Assembly: GCF_016401385.1 (NCBI RefSeq)
Contig: NZ_JAEACF010000001.1
Span: forward strand, 992,001 to 1,056,000
Direction: 5' to 3'
DNA length: 64,000 nt
Origin: Fictibacillus halophilus
Lineage (GTDB): Bacteria; Bacillota; Bacilli; Bacillales; Fictibacillaceae
Shown here: piece after piece, positions 10,054 to 18,693 of the stretch
Layout of the letters: every line of letters begins with the position of its first letter
How positions within the stretch are numbered: position 1 is the stretch's first letter
Translations under genes and position numbers: made by a program
The notes under the pieces: model-generated
Seen by the model: the letters and a program-made list of their open reading frames with translations, nothing else
Databases searched by the model: none
What the model was told of the DNA's origin: nothing

Positions 10054-10407
10054 ATGTGGTTGCCGGTACTTGGACTGTTATTAGGTCTACTATTAGGTTT
10101 CATGTCTGATATCCGGGTCCCTCCAGAATATGCAAATTATTTATCAATCGCTGTCTTAGCTGCACTTGATACTTTATTCGGTGGTATACGTGCACATCTT
10201 CAAGGCAGTTTTGAAGATAAAGTGTTCATTACAGGTTTTTTCTTTAACATTTTATTGGCTGCAGGGCTCGCGTACTTAGGGGTACATCTTGGTGTTGACC
10301 TGTATCTAGCTGCAATTTTTGCATTTGGTGTTAGGTTGTTTAATAATATCGCTGTTATTAGACGCTTAATTATTTCCAAATGGTCAGATTCGCGCAAAAA
10401 GGCCTAA
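10054..10407 (+). CDS. sbp: Small basic protein Sbp (DUF1290)
   Basis: Small integral membrane protein of 117 aa with four hydrophobic segments and a basic tail (RRLIISKWSDSRKKA). It matches the DUF1290 small basic protein found upstream of ftsA in Bacillales. The molecular role is unknown. It starts one base after the preceding stop codon, with AAAGGAGGAAACG as ribosome site. Confidence 0.85.
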   Translation: MWLPVLGLLLGLLLGFMSDIRVPPEYANYLSIAVLAALDTLFGGIRAHLQGSFEDKVFITGFFFNILLAAGLAYLGVHLGVDLYLAAIFAFGVRLFNNIAVIRRLIISKWSDSRKKA

Positions 10408-10433
10408 AAAATTTGAAAAAACGGTAAAAAAAA

Positions 10434-10462
10434 AGAGGGATAACCCGTTGTTTGTGGAATTT
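10434..10462 (+). promoter_or_regulatory. Possible sigma-H promoter upstream of ftsA
   Basis: AGAGGGATA followed 11 bp later by GTGGAATTT resembles the sigma-H consensus (RnAGGAwww and RnnGAATww) with one mismatch in the -35 and slightly short spacing. B. subtilis ftsAZ is known to have a sigma-H promoter here. Assignment by similarity only. Confidence 0.4.
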
Positions 10463-10544
10463 ATTCCATAATTAAGCGCAAATCAAGGGATTACTAAAAA
10501 ATTTAAGAAGATTTATTGGATGAAAGGTAAGGAGGTGCCACAGA

Positions 10545-11828
10545 ATGAACAGCAATGAAATTTATGTAAGTTTAGACATCGGTACATCCAATATTAAAGT
10601 GATCATTGGAGAAATGACTAGTGAGTCCTTTAATGTTATTGGTGTTGGCCATGCAAAATCAGCTGGAATCAGAAAAGGTTCCATTGTAGATATTGACGAA
10701 ACTGTTCGTTCCATAAGAAAAGCCGTAGAGCAAGCAGAGAGAATGTTAGGTATTCCTATTAATGCAGTGATCGTAGGTGTAAAAGGAAACCATATTCAAC
10801 TTCAGCCATGTCACGGTGTAGTTGCGGTATCAAGAGAAGACCGAGAAATCGGTGATGAAGACATTGCTAGAGTCATAGAGGCAGCTCAGGTTATGTCAGT
10901 GCCTCCAGAACGCGAAATTATAGATGTGATTCCTCGACAATTTATTGTTGACGGTACAGATGAGATTATTGATCCCCGAGGCATGTTAGGTGTTCGCCTT
11001 GAGATGGAAGGAACAGTGATAACTGGTTCCAAAACAATCTTACATAATTTATTACGATGCGTAGAACGAGCTGGACTTACAGTGGCAGACATTTGTTTAG
11101 AGCCATTGGCAACATCATCGATTGCACTTTCACGAGATGAGATGGAGCTTGGTGTAGCACTAATCGATATTGGTGGGGGTTCTACTACACTATCTGTTTT
11201 TGATCAAGGAACCATGCAGTTAACTTCAGTTCTTCCGATTGGTGGAGACTTTATCACAAAAGATATATCCATCGGATTAAGAACTTCTGCTGAAGATGCA
11301 GAAAAGATTAAGCTGAAGCATGGTCATTCTTTCGTGGATTATGCGTCAAAAGATGAGACATTTACAGTATCGCAAATTGGATCTTCACAAGAACAAGAAA
11401 TCTCGCAATACGAACTCTCGTTAATTATTGAAGCTCGTATGGCTGAAATATTTGAGATGATTGATGATGAATTGCATCAGCGCGGATACTCCGAACTGCC
11501 AGGCGGTTTTGTGATTACAGGTGGAGTTGCTGCAATTCCAGGAGTCCTTGAACTCGCTCAAGATATTTTCCAGCAGAACGTACGCGTTTCATTGCCGGAT
11601 TATATCGGGGTTAGAGAACCGAAGTTTACAGCAGGTGTTGGATTAATCCAATTCACTCACAAAAATATTAAAGTTCAAGGAAAAGAAGTTGCTACTGCGT
11701 TAGCTGATAACGCTGGAGAACCTTTACCTAAAAAGAAGCAACAATCCAGCCAAAAATCGGGACAAGAAAAACAATCCGGTGGCATGAAATCAAAAGTCAA
11801 AGACTGGTTTGGTTTATTTTTTGAATAA
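10545..11828 (+). CDS. ftsA: Cell division protein FtsA
   Basis: Actin-like ATPase that tethers FtsZ to the membrane. It has 427 aa with SLDIGTSNIKVIIGE (phosphate 1 loop), the SHS2/1C domain (about 85-160), the phosphate 2 loop IDIGGGSTTLSVF and the adenosine loop VITGGVAAIPG. The C-terminal amphipathic membrane-targeting helix KSKVKDWFGLFFE follows a Q/S/K-rich linker. Strong AAGGAGGTG ribosome site; ftsZ follows after 32 bp. Confidence 0.97.
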   Translation: MNSNEIYVSLDIGTSNIKVIIGEMTSESFNVIGVGHAKSAGIRKGSIVDIDETVRSIRKAVEQAERMLGIPINAVIVGVKGNHIQLQPCHGVVAVSREDREIGDEDIARVIEAAQVMSVPPEREIIDVIPRQFIVDGTDEIIDPRGMLGVRLEMEGTVITGSKTILHNLLRCVERAGLTVADICLEPLATSSIALSRDEMELGVALIDIGGGSTTLSVFDQGTMQLTSVLPIGGDFITKDISIGLRTSAEDAEKIKLKHGHSFVDYASKDETFTVSQIGSSQEQEISQYELSLIIEARMAEIFEMIDDELHQRGYSELPGGFVITGGVAAIPGVLELAQDIFQQNVRVSLPDYIGVREPKFTAGVGLIQFTHKNIKVQGKEVATALADNAGEPLPKKKQQSSQKSGQEKQSGGMKSKVKDWFGLFFE

Positions 11829-11860
11829 CATTAAGGAACTAGTCATTAGGAGGAACGCTC

Positions 11861-13045
11861 ATGTTAGAGTTTGATATGAATATGGATCAATTGGCGACAA
11901 TTAAAGTTATTGGTGTTGGTGGCGGCGGAAGCAACGCTGTAAACCGTATGATCGAACACGGTGTACAAGGTGTAGAATTCATCTGTGTAAATACAGATGC
12001 ACAAGCCTTGAATCTTTCTAAAGCACCTGTGAAAATGCAGATCGGAACGAAATTAACAAGAGGACTTGGGGCAGGTGCAAATCCTGATATCGGTAAAAAA
12101 GCAGCTGAAGAAAGCCGCGAGCAGATCGAAGAAGCACTTAGCGGTGCTGATATGGTATTCGTAACAGCTGGAATGGGTGGCGGTACAGGTACTGGTGCAG
12201 CTCCTGTAGTCGCAGAGATCGCTAAAGATCTTGGCGCTCTTACAGTTGGTGTTGTTACAAGACCGTTCACTTTTGAAGGACGTAAACGTTCTACACAAGC
12301 TGTTGGTGGAATTTCTGTATTAAAAGAAAAAGTTGACACATTGATTGTTATCCCGAATGATCGATTGCTAGAGATCGTAGATAAAAATACTCCGATGCTC
12401 GAGGCTTTCCGTGAAGCGGATAATGTTCTTCGCCAAGGTGTACAAGGTATTTCAGATTTGATCGCTGTACCAGGATTGATCAACCTTGACTTTGCCGATG
12501 TAAAAACAATCATGACTGAACGTGGATCTGCACTGATGGGTATTGGTGTAGGTACTGGTGAGAACCGTGCCGCAGAAGCTGCGAAAAAAGCCATTTCATC
12601 TCCACTTCTTGAAACATCTATTGATGGAGCAAAAGGTGTATTGATGAACATTACTGGTGGAGCTAACTTGAGTCTTTATGAGGTGAACGAAGCGGCAGAT
12701 ATCGTTTCATCTGCTTCAGATCCTGAAGTAAACATGATCTTTGGTTCCGTAATTAACGAAGAATTAAAAGATGAGATCCTAGTTACGGTTATCGCAACTG
12801 GATTTGATGAAACTGAAAAGATGGTTAACAACCAACAGAGAGCTGAGCGTCCTAGAATGCAGCAAGCTCCTACTTCTAATCAGTCTCATTCTTCTCAAAG
12901 TCAATCTCAACCACAAAGCCAGTCCCAAGGGCAAACACGTGAAGAGAATCAAGAATCTAGAAATACTTCTTACACGAATGCTGATTCAGATACGCTTGAT
13001 ATTCCAACTTTCTTGCGTAACCGCAGCCGTAACAGAAGAAGATAA
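11861..13045 (+). CDS. ftsZ: Cell division GTPase FtsZ
   Basis: Tubulin-like GTPase that forms the division ring. It has 394 aa. The tubulin signature GGGTGTG is at 106-112, and the N-terminal [13 protein letters not shown] and T7-loop region ([13 protein letters not shown]) are intact. A low-complexity S/Q linker (about 325-375) leads to the conserved C-terminal peptide DIPTFLRNR, which docks FtsA, SepF and other partners, and a basic tail. AGGAGG lies upstream, and a strong terminator follows. Confidence 0.98.
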   Translation: MLEFDMNMDQLATIKVIGVGGGGSNAVNRMIEHGVQGVEFICVNTDAQALNLSKAPVKMQIGTKLTRGLGAGANPDIGKKAAEESREQIEEALSGADMVFVTAGMGGGTGTGAAPVVAEIAKDLGALTVGVVTRPFTFEGRKRSTQAVGGISVLKEKVDTLIVIPNDRLLEIVDKNTPMLEAFREADNVLRQGVQGISDLIAVPGLINLDFADVKTIMTERGSALMGIGVGTGENRAAEAAKKAISSPLLETSIDGAKGVLMNITGGANLSLYEVNEAADIVSSASDPEVNMIFGSVINEELKDEILVTVIATGFDETEKMVNNQQRAERPRMQQAPTSNQSHSSQSQSQPQSQSQGQTREENQESRNTSYTNADSDTLDIPTFLRNRSRNRRR

Positions 13046-13056
13046 ATACAAAAATG

Positions 13057-13096
13057 AAAGCATGTTCTCTATTTTAGAGAGCATGCTTTTTTGTTT
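13057..13096 (+). terminator. Intrinsic terminator after ftsZ
   Basis: AAAGCATGTTCTCT and AGAGAGCATGCTTT form a stem with one bulged base and an ATTTT loop, followed by TTTTTTGTTTTT. Confidence 0.88.
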
Positions 13097-13133
13097 TTGC
13101 AAAAAACATCTTCCTAAAGCTGTTTTTGAATTC

Positions 13134-13190
13134 ATTGTTGCATTTGTTAGTAGTCGATTTCAGTTCCAGTTTGCTCGCTTTCCGTGGGGC
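13134..13190 (-). repeat. Inverted end fragment of the palindromic repeat
   Basis: GTTGCATTTG, then GTCGATTTC (13153) and GCTCGCTTTCCGTGGGGC (13173-13190), are the reverse complement of the right half of copies A-D. Only this end remains, in opposite orientation to copy B just downstream. It looks like a decayed or rearranged copy. Confidence 0.7.
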
Positions 13191-13209
13191 AGCTATTTGA
13201 GAAGAAGAA

Positions 13210-13516
13210 TGTTGCTATCAAAATTTTTGAAAAATGCTTCAATGAATAGTTAATTGGAGAGTAAGGGCGACACTCCTGCATGATGAGTGGGATTGTTGAA
13301 TGAGGAAGCGACTGAACAGCAACGACAAGCATAAGGGAAATGGGTCATGAAGGAGTTCTTTGCCTTCGTGGACTATTTCCTTATGACCTCGAGGGGATGG
13401 GAGCTGAAGCTGGACAGGTGAGACCGTTCAATGACGCAAAGCGGCGAATGGGCTCACCGCATACCCTGCGGAAAGCGAGCTCTGCAGCGGAAATTGACCT
13501 CCTTCATGAGCAACAA
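13210..13516. repeat. Palindromic intergenic repeat, copy B (long form)
   Basis: Outer arms are TGTTGCTAT (13210) and AGCAACAA (13509-13516); inner arms are GTTAATT (13249) and AATTGAC (13492-13498). It shares GGTGAGAC, GGCTCACCGC and TGCGGAAAGCGAGC with copy A. It carries an extra internal module (about 13285-13415: CGACAAGCATAAGG, TTCTTTGCCTTC, TTATGACCTCGAGGGG) that is also in copy D. It fills most of the ftsZ-spoIIGA gap. I see no gene in it; short open frames across it are chance. Confidence 0.82.
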
Positions 13517-13580
13517 TGCTAAGCATACAGTTTTTTGTCATATTCTTGTCCGAAAAGCGTATATCTAACATATAAGTTAT

Positions 13581-13658
13581 TTTGACAAAAATAGAGAAAA
13601 TAAGAACTTTACTTCTCTCATAAACTGACAGACTTTCAAACAACCTATACGTTATACT
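13581..13658 (+). promoter_or_regulatory. spoIIG promoter with 22-bp spacer and Spo0A-box-like sites
   Basis: CTGACA (13625-13630) and TATACT (13653-13658) are separated by exactly 22 bp, the unusual spacing known for the Spo0A-activated, sigma-A-dependent spoIIG promoter of B. subtilis. TTTGACAAAA at 13581-13590 is the reverse complement of a Spo0A box (TTTTGTCAAA) roughly 75-85 bp before the likely start. TTGTCATA and TTGTCCGAA at 13535-13553 are weaker possible boxes. Confidence 0.75.
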
Positions 13659-13687
13659 GATTTCAAAATTAAGAAAGGAGAAAACCA

Positions 13688-14599
13688 ATGACCCTTTATT
13701 TGGATGTCATTTGGTTTCTTAATTTCTGCATTGATTATGTTTTAATCTCTCTGACAGCGTATGTGCTCAAGCGCAATGCATCGAAAAAGAGAATCCTACT
13801 TGCTTCTTTATTAGCATCAAGTTACGTGTTTTTAGTGATCTTCCCAGAGCTTATGTTATTTTCACAACCGGTTATGAAGTTTATTCTTTCTATTTTTATC
13901 ATGATTGTGGCGTTTGGATTTAAGCGTTTCAAATTTGTCATGAAGAATATCGCCATGTTTTATTTTGTTTCTTTTGTGACAGGTGGAGGTATTTTTGGTC
14001 TTCATTATTTTATGCAAAGTGATGCTGTGATTATGAATGGAGTTATAACGACAAAAAGTTCAGGTATGGGTGACCCAATCAGCTGGCTATTTGTTGTAGC
14101 AGGTGTGCCTCTTCTTTGGTACTTTTCAAAGAAAAGGGTAGATGACATTTCTGTGGAAAAAATGGATTCCAACAGTCTTGTCAAAGTTAACATCCAAATT
14201 GATCAAATATCTTTATCTGCAAATGGACTTATTGATACCGGTAATAAATTATATGATCCAATTTCTAAAATGCCTGTCATGATCCTTGATATGAACAAAC
14301 ACGGTCATTCTTTTCCAGAAATCATTCAAACCGCTGCCAAAGATGTTCTTGCAATGAATACAGATGACAATGAACACCCTTGGCTGAATAGGCTGCGCAT
14401 CGTACCGTACCGTGCAGTTGGGCATCAGCAATTTTTAGCTTGTATAAAACCCGATAGCGTTGAAATTGAAAAAGATGGAGTATCTGTAGCATCTCCACAG
14501 TGTCTTATAGGTTTGAGCTGGACTGTATTATCTAGCGAAGGTCAGTTCGATGCAATCGTTCATCCTAAAATGTACCTGCAACATGTACAAGCGTCTTAA
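13688..14599 (+). CDS. spoIIGA: Pro-sigma-E processing aspartic protease SpoIIGA
   Basis: Membrane protease that cleaves pro-sigma-E in the mother cell after a signal from SpoIIR. It has 303 aa with five hydrophobic segments in the first half (about 5-150) and a cytosolic C-terminal protease domain. The catalytic aspartate is D183 in LIDTGNKLYDP, the same residue number as reported for the B. subtilis enzyme. AGAAAGGAG is the ribosome site. It is cotranscribed with its substrate gene sigE, 56 bp downstream. Confidence 0.95.
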   Translation: MTLYLDVIWFLNFCIDYVLISLTAYVLKRNASKKRILLASLLASSYVFLVIFPELMLFSQPVMKFILSIFIMIVAFGFKRFKFVMKNIAMFYFVSFVTGGGIFGLHYFMQSDAVIMNGVITTKSSGMGDPISWLFVVAGVPLLWYFSKKRVDDISVEKMDSNSLVKVNIQIDQISLSANGLIDTGNKLYDPISKMPVMILDMNKHGHSFPEIIQTAAKDVLAMNTDDNEHPWLNRLRIVPYRAVGHQQFLACIKPDSVEIEKDGVSVASPQCLIGLSWTVLSSEGQFDAIVHPKMYLQHVQAS

Positions 14600-14655
14600 A
14601 AAACGATAGTACGAGACAACAACCTAAAAGAAGATAACATGAAAGGGGAGTTAAC

Positions 14656-15378
14656 ATGTTCAATAAGTGGCGTTTAAAGATGACAATGTACTGGTATAAG
14701 TTACTATTTAAGTTGGGGCTCAAGTCAGACGAGATTTATTACATTGGTGGAAACGAAGCTTTACCTCCTCCGCTTAGTAAAGAAGAAGAAGCGGTTTTGC
14801 TTGAAAAGCTTCCTTCTGGTGATCAAGCTGCCAAATCTCTTTTGATCGAAAGAAATCTTCGCTTAGTCGTATACATTGCACGAAAGTTTGAGAATACAGG
14901 GATTAACATTGAAGATTTAATCAGTATAGGAACGATAGGCTTGATTAAAGCAGTGAACACGTTCAACCCAGAAAAAAAGATCAAGCTCGCCACTTATGCG
15001 TCAAGGTGTATTGAAAACGAAATTTTGATGTATTTACGCCGTAACAACAAGACGCGTTCAGAAGTATCATTCGATGAACCGTTAAATGTGGATTGGGACG
15101 GAAACGAACTTTTGCTCTCAGATGTTCTAGGTACTGAAGACGATATTATAACGCGAAGAATTGAGGCTAATGTAGATCGTAAACTTTTATTAAAAGCGCT
15201 ATTTACATTAAATGATCGTGAAAAACAGATCATGGAGCTTCGCTTCGGTCTATCAGGTGGTGAAGAGAAAACACAAAAGGATGTTGCAGATATGCTCGGT
15301 ATTTCTCAGTCATATATTTCAAGGCTTGAAAAAAGGATCATAAAGAGACTCCAAAAAGAATTTAATAAAATGGTTTAG
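14656..15378 (+). CDS. sigE: Sporulation sigma factor E (pro-form)
   Basis: Early mother-cell sigma factor made as an inactive precursor. It has 240 aa. The N-terminal pro-region (about 28 residues, amphipathic, [17 protein letters not shown]) would be removed by SpoIIGA near Y28/Y29, by analogy with B. subtilis. Region 2 ([40 protein letters not shown]) and region 4 helix-turn-helix ([20 protein letters not shown]) are intact. It follows spoIIGA; sigG comes next with its own promoter. Confidence 0.97.
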   Translation: MFNKWRLKMTMYWYKLLFKLGLKSDEIYYIGGNEALPPPLSKEEEAVLLEKLPSGDQAAKSLLIERNLRLVVYIARKFENTGINIEDLISIGTIGLIKAVNTFNPEKKIKLATYASRCIENEILMYLRRNNKTRSEVSFDEPLNVDWDGNELLLSDVLGTEDDIITRRIEANVDRKLLLKALFTLNDREKQIMELRFGLSGGEEKTQKDVADMLGISQSYISRLEKRIIKRLQKEFNKMV

Positions 15379-15434
15379 CACATATTTTATATAGGTTTTG
15401 ATAAGTTCTTACCATTTTCTCTAAAATGACAATT

Positions 15435-15464
15435 GCATAAATTTCCCTCCGTTCGGTGATACTT
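15435..15464 (+). promoter_or_regulatory. Sigma-F/sigma-G promoter of sigG
   Basis: GCATA (15435-15439), exactly 15 bp, then GGTGATACTT (15455-15464). This fits the forespore consensus GyATA-N15-GGnnAnAnTw at every defined position, as expected for sigma-F-started and self-reinforced sigG expression. Confidence 0.82.
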
Positions 15465-15499
15465 AATTTGAAATTAGCTCCCGGCAGGAGGGAAAAGAC

Positions 15500-16282
15500 T
15501 TGACAAGAAATAAAGTTGAGATTTGCGGAGTTGACACATCAAAGCTTCCTGTTTTAAAAAATCCAGAGATGCGTATTCTTTTTGATAAGATGCATAAAGG
15601 TGATCCTGATGCACGCGAAACTTTGGTCAACGGAAACCTCAGACTCGTTCTGAGTGTCATTCAACGGTTCAACAACCGCGGAGAGCATGTAGATGATTTA
15701 TTTCAAGTAGGTTGTATTGGGCTGATGAAGTCCATAGACAATTTTGATCTAGGTCAGAATGTTAAGTTTTCTACCTATGCGGTTCCGATGATCATTGGTG
15801 AGATTCGCCGGTATCTTCGAGACAATAACCCGATAAGAGTTTCAAGAAGCTTAAGGGATATCGCATATAAAGCACTGCAAGTTCGAGATCAGCTTATGAA
15901 CAAACTATCTCGGGAGCCAACCGCACAACAGATTGCAGAAGCTCTAGATGTACCGAAAGAAGAAGTGGTCTTTGCACTTGATGCCATCCAAGATCCCGTG
16001 TCACTATTCGAACCGATCTACAATGATGGCGGTGATCCGATCTTTGTTATGGATCAAATCAGCGATGATAAAGCAAAAGACATGCAGTGGATTGAGGAAA
16101 TTGCTTTAAAAGAAGGAATGCGACGTTTGAATGATAGAGAAAAAATGATCTTAACGATGCGTTTCTTTCAAGGAAAAACGCAAATGGAAGTAGCAGATGA
16201 GATCGGTATATCACAGGCGCAAGTATCAAGACTTGAAAAAGCAGCGATCTCTCAGATGAATAAGAATATCCAAAGCAGCTAA
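15500..16282 (+). CDS. sigG: Late forespore sigma factor G
   Basis: RNA polymerase sigma factor for late forespore genes. It has 260 aa and begins at TTG with GGCAGGAGGG upstream. The N-terminus NKVEICGVDTSKLPVLKN is the SigG signature. Regions 2 (LRLVLSVIQRFNNRG, KFSTYAVPMIIGEIRRYLRD), 3 and 4 (EVADEIGISQAQVSRLEK) are complete. A sigma-F/G promoter lies 36 bp upstream, and a terminator overlaps its stop codon. B. subtilis has ylmA next; here ylmC follows directly. Confidence 0.97.
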   Translation: MTRNKVEICGVDTSKLPVLKNPEMRILFDKMHKGDPDARETLVNGNLRLVLSVIQRFNNRGEHVDDLFQVGCIGLMKSIDNFDLGQNVKFSTYAVPMIIGEIRRYLRDNNPIRVSRSLRDIAYKALQVRDQLMNKLSREPTAQQIAEALDVPKEEVVFALDAIQDPVSLFEPIYNDGGDPIFVMDQISDDKAKDMQWIEEIALKEGMRRLNDREKMILTMRFFQGKTQMEVADEIGISQAQVSRLEKAAISQMNKNIQSS

Positions 16283-16310
16283 AACCCGTTTTCACGGGTT
16301 TTTTATTTTT
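16281..16310 (+). terminator. Intrinsic terminator after sigG
   Basis: AACCCGT and ACGGGTT form a 7-bp stem with a TTTC loop, followed by TTTTATTTTT. It begins inside the sigG stop codon. Confidence 0.85.
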
Positions 16311-16371
16311 GGACAGAAACATGAATTAGCTTTGTCCTTCATATACTGATAGAAGAAGGGCGGGGTTGCAG

Positions 16372-16656
16372 ATGAATAAGATATCAGATTTTCAAGTGAA
16401 AGATGTTGTTAACGTTGCGAATGGAAAGAAGCTTGGTCATATAGCTGATCTTGAAATCAATTTAAATACTGGAAAGATAGATGCGATCATCATCCCTGGT
16501 GCAGGAAAGATGCTTGGTTTTTTTGCAAGAGAAAACGACATCGTGATACCTTGGAGAAATATAGTGAAGATCGGTGCAGATGTTATTCTTGTAAGACATA
16601 TGGAAGCTAGTGAATTAAATGAATATGTTAAAGAACCGTTTGATCAATTGAAATAA
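16372..16656 (+). CDS. ylmC: PRC-barrel sporulation protein YlmC/YmxH family
   Basis: Small protein of 94 aa forming one PRC-barrel domain (FQVKDVVNVANGKKLG, NIVKIGADVILVRH). Homologues occur in sporulating Firmicutes; their function is not well defined. I start at ATG 16372 because GAAGGGCGGGG is spaced correctly for it; the TTG at 16366 would add only two residues. Its 3' end forms half of the terminator stem. Confidence 0.85.
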   Translation: MNKISDFQVKDVVNVANGKKLGHIADLEINLNTGKIDAIIIPGAGKMLGFFARENDIVIPWRNIVKIGADVILVRHMEASELNEYVKEPFDQLK

Positions 16657-16671
16657 ACGGTTCTTTTTTCT
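16630..16671 (+). terminator. Intrinsic terminator overlapping the 3' end of ylmC
   Basis: AAAGAACCGTT (16630-16640, inside the coding region) pairs perfectly with AACGGTTCTTT (16656-16666), followed by a T run. Confidence 0.82.
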
Positions 16672-16687
16672 TTCTTGCCTGAAAATG

Positions 16688-16696
16688 TGGTAAAAT
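16688..16696 (+). promoter_or_regulatory. Putative extended -10 promoter for ylmD
   Basis: TGGTAAAAT, an extended -10 element 34 bp before the ylmD start codon and just after the ylmC terminator. No good -35 is seen. Confidence 0.45.
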
Positions 16697-16729
16697 AAAG
16701 ATAAAACTTTCCAGGAGGAGTACATACAT

Positions 16730-17551
16730 ATGAACACATTTGAGCAATCTGGAAAGCATCTTGCACTAAAGAGTTGGATGAAGATAAATTCTAAGGTTCT
16801 AGCGGGTTTCACAACTCGTGAAGGCGGGAATAGTACAATGCCCTTTGATTCTATGAACATGGGTTTTCATGTGAATGATGATCCTGATAAGGTTAGGCAA
16901 AACCGAAAATTCTTTTCAGAAGATATCAGTTTTCCTGTTGAAAATTGGGTAGGGTCTAAACAAGTTCATGCTGCTAATATTGTAAAGGTAACTAAAGAAG
17001 ATCGAGGATTAGGCTCTTTAGATTTCGAAACAGCTTTACCTGATACAGATGGCTTATATACATCAGATGAAAATATCCTTTTAACGTCTCTTTATGCAGA
17101 CTGTGTTCCTCTCTATTTTTTTTCGCCAAACGATCATTTGATAGGACTCGCACATGCGGGATGGAAAGGTACTGTTGCAAAGATCGGTCCAGCAATGATC
17201 AACACGTGGCATGTTGAAGAGAATGTTGATGTGAAGTCAGTATTAGCCGCAATTGGTCCTTCTATAGGTCATTGCTGTTATGAAGTAGATGATCGAGTAA
17301 TAAATGAAGTAAAGGTAGCGTTAGACGGACATGCTGAAGACAGCGTTTATAAGAAAAATACAGCAGGAAATTATCAATTAAACTTAAAAAAACTGAATGA
17401 AATCCTTCTCTTAAGAGCTGGAGTACTGCCTGAAAATATAATTGTTTCAGATCAATGTACGAGCTGTCAGAACGATGTGTTCTTTTCGCATCGTAAAGAC
17501 AATGGCAAGACGGGAAGAATGATGAGTTATATAGGCAGGAAAGGGGATTAA
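16730..17551 (+). CDS. ylmD: Multicopper-oxidase-like polyphenol oxidase / purine nucleoside phosphorylase YlmD
   Basis: Member of the YfiH/LACC1 (DUF152, PgeF) family. Members have been reported to act on purine nucleosides or in peptidoglycan editing; the older laccase label is doubtful. It has 273 aa. The metal-binding set is visible: H in LAHAGWKGT, C in SIGHCCYEV and the QCTSCQND segment. GGAGGAG precedes the ATG. It heads a run of genes (ylmE, sepF, ylmG, ylmH) conserved next to divIVA. Confidence 0.9.
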   Translation: MNTFEQSGKHLALKSWMKINSKVLAGFTTREGGNSTMPFDSMNMGFHVNDDPDKVRQNRKFFSEDISFPVENWVGSKQVHAANIVKVTKEDRGLGSLDFETALPDTDGLYTSDENILLTSLYADCVPLYFFSPNDHLIGLAHAGWKGTVAKIGPAMINTWHVEENVDVKSVLAAIGPSIGHCCYEVDDRVINEVKVALDGHAEDSVYKKNTAGNYQLNLKKLNEILLLRAGVLPENIIVSDQCTSCQNDVFFSHRKDNGKTGRMMSYIGRKGD

Positions 17552-17558
17552 TCCAGAA

Positions 17559-18239
17559 TTGGGAATCAAAGAAAACAAAGAACACATTTTAAAAGAAATT
17601 CAAAGAGCCTGTGAGAAAAAAAACAGATCTTCAAAGGGCGTTAATTTAATCGCTGTGACGAAATATGTGAGTAAGGAAACAACAAAAGCCGCTGTTTCAG
17701 CAGGTATTGAACATATTGGTGAAAACAGGATAGAAGGCTTGTTATCAAAAAAAGAATTTCTGAAAGACATGCCTGTTAAATGGCACTTTATCGGCACTTT
17801 GCAAACTAGAAAAGTAAAAGATATTATTGAGCACGTGGATTACATTCATTCATTAGACCGTTTAAGTCTAGCGAATGAGATACAAAAAAGAGCAGAAAAG
17901 ACTATTTCGTGCTTTGTTCAAGTTAATGTAGCAGAAGAAGATTCCAAACACGGTTTGCCAGTAAAAGATGTTGTAGATTTTGTCGATAAATTAAAAGACT
18001 ACGATCGTATAAAGGTTGTCGGACTTATGACTATGGCTCCTTTTACTGATGATGAATCCTTAATCAGAAACGTGTTTTCAACATTAAAGCAACTTCAATT
18101 GGAAATACAGAAGCAAGAAATGGTTCATGCTCCATGTACAGAACTATCTATGGGAATGTCTAACGATTTTTCGATTGCTGTTGAAGAAGGTGCAACATTT
18201 ATTAGAATTGGGACAAGTTTAGTAGGAAAAGAATTTTAG
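17559..18239 (+). CDS. ylmE: Pyridoxal-phosphate homeostasis protein (YggS family) YlmE
   Basis: PLP-binding, enzyme-inactive TIM-barrel protein that buffers pyridoxal phosphate. It has 226 aa and a TTG start with AAAGGGGATT upstream. The lysine in LIAVTKYVS (about K36) is the expected PLP Schiff-base residue. GENRIEGLLSK and SMGMSNDFSIAVEEG are the other hallmarks. The gene lies 7 bp after ylmD and 12 bp before sepF. Confidence 0.93.
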   Translation: MGIKENKEHILKEIQRACEKKNRSSKGVNLIAVTKYVSKETTKAAVSAGIEHIGENRIEGLLSKKEFLKDMPVKWHFIGTLQTRKVKDIIEHVDYIHSLDRLSLANEIQKRAEKTISCFVQVNVAEEDSKHGLPVKDVVDFVDKLKDYDRIKVVGLMTMAPFTDDESLIRNVFSTLKQLQLEIQKQEMVHAPCTELSMGMSNDFSIAVEEGATFIRIGTSLVGKEF

Positions 18240-18251
18240 GAGGTGGTACAG

Positions 18252-18674
18252 ATGGGAATTAAAACAAAATTCAAGCGTTTTTTTGATCTGGAAGACGATT
18301 ATGATTATGAAGAGGATTATGAGGAAGAATCAATGCCTGAAGAAGAAGAAATCACACCTTCTCATACGAAAAAAGGAAAACCGAACGTAGTAAGTCTTCA
18401 AAGTATTCAGCAACAAGTTAAAGTTGTTCTAGTAGAACCTCGTGTATATGCAGAAGCACAGGATATCGCAGATCAATTAAAGAATCGACGAGCTGTTGTT
18501 ATGAATTTACAAAGAATTCCGCATGATCAAGCAAAAAGAATCGTAGACTTTTTATCAGGGACTGTTTATGCAATCGGTGGTGACATTCAAAAGTTAGGAC
18601 CGAATACATTTTTGTGTACTCCTGAAAATGTTGATGTTTCCGGAACGATTTCAGAAATGATGGAAGAAGATTAA
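18252..18674 (+). CDS. sepF: Cell division protein SepF
   Basis: Membrane-binding protein that bundles FtsZ and shapes the septum. It has 140 aa from the ATG at 18252 (AGGAGGTGG five bases upstream; an in-frame GTG at 18243 lies within that ribosome site). Seen: an N-terminal amphipathic helix ([13 protein letters not shown]), an acidic linker (about 15-40) and the C-terminal SepF domain with VVNLQ-like AVVMNLQRI and [17 protein letters not shown]. Confidence 0.95.
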   Translation: MGIKTKFKRFFDLEDDYDYEEDYEEESMPEEEEITPSHTKKGKPNVVSLQSIQQQVKVVLVEPRVYAEAQDIADQLKNRRAVVMNLQRIPHDQAKRIVDFLSGTVYAIGGDIQKLGPNTFLCTPENVDVSGTISEMMEED

Positions 18675-18693
18675 ATCAGGCAGGTGAAAATTA

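Noticed and set aside
11887..12651. 254-codon open frame antisense to ftsZ
   Set aside because: Mirrors codon use of ftsZ, has low-complexity P/S/A-rich translation and no ribosome site; a shadow frame.
12804..13253. 149-codon frame running from inside ftsZ through its terminator into repeat B
   Set aside because: Out of frame with ftsZ, crosses the terminator and the inverted repeat fragment; no family resemblance.
15379..15434. Terminator between sigE and sigG
   Set aside because: No stable stem with a T tract could be found; transcripts may read through.
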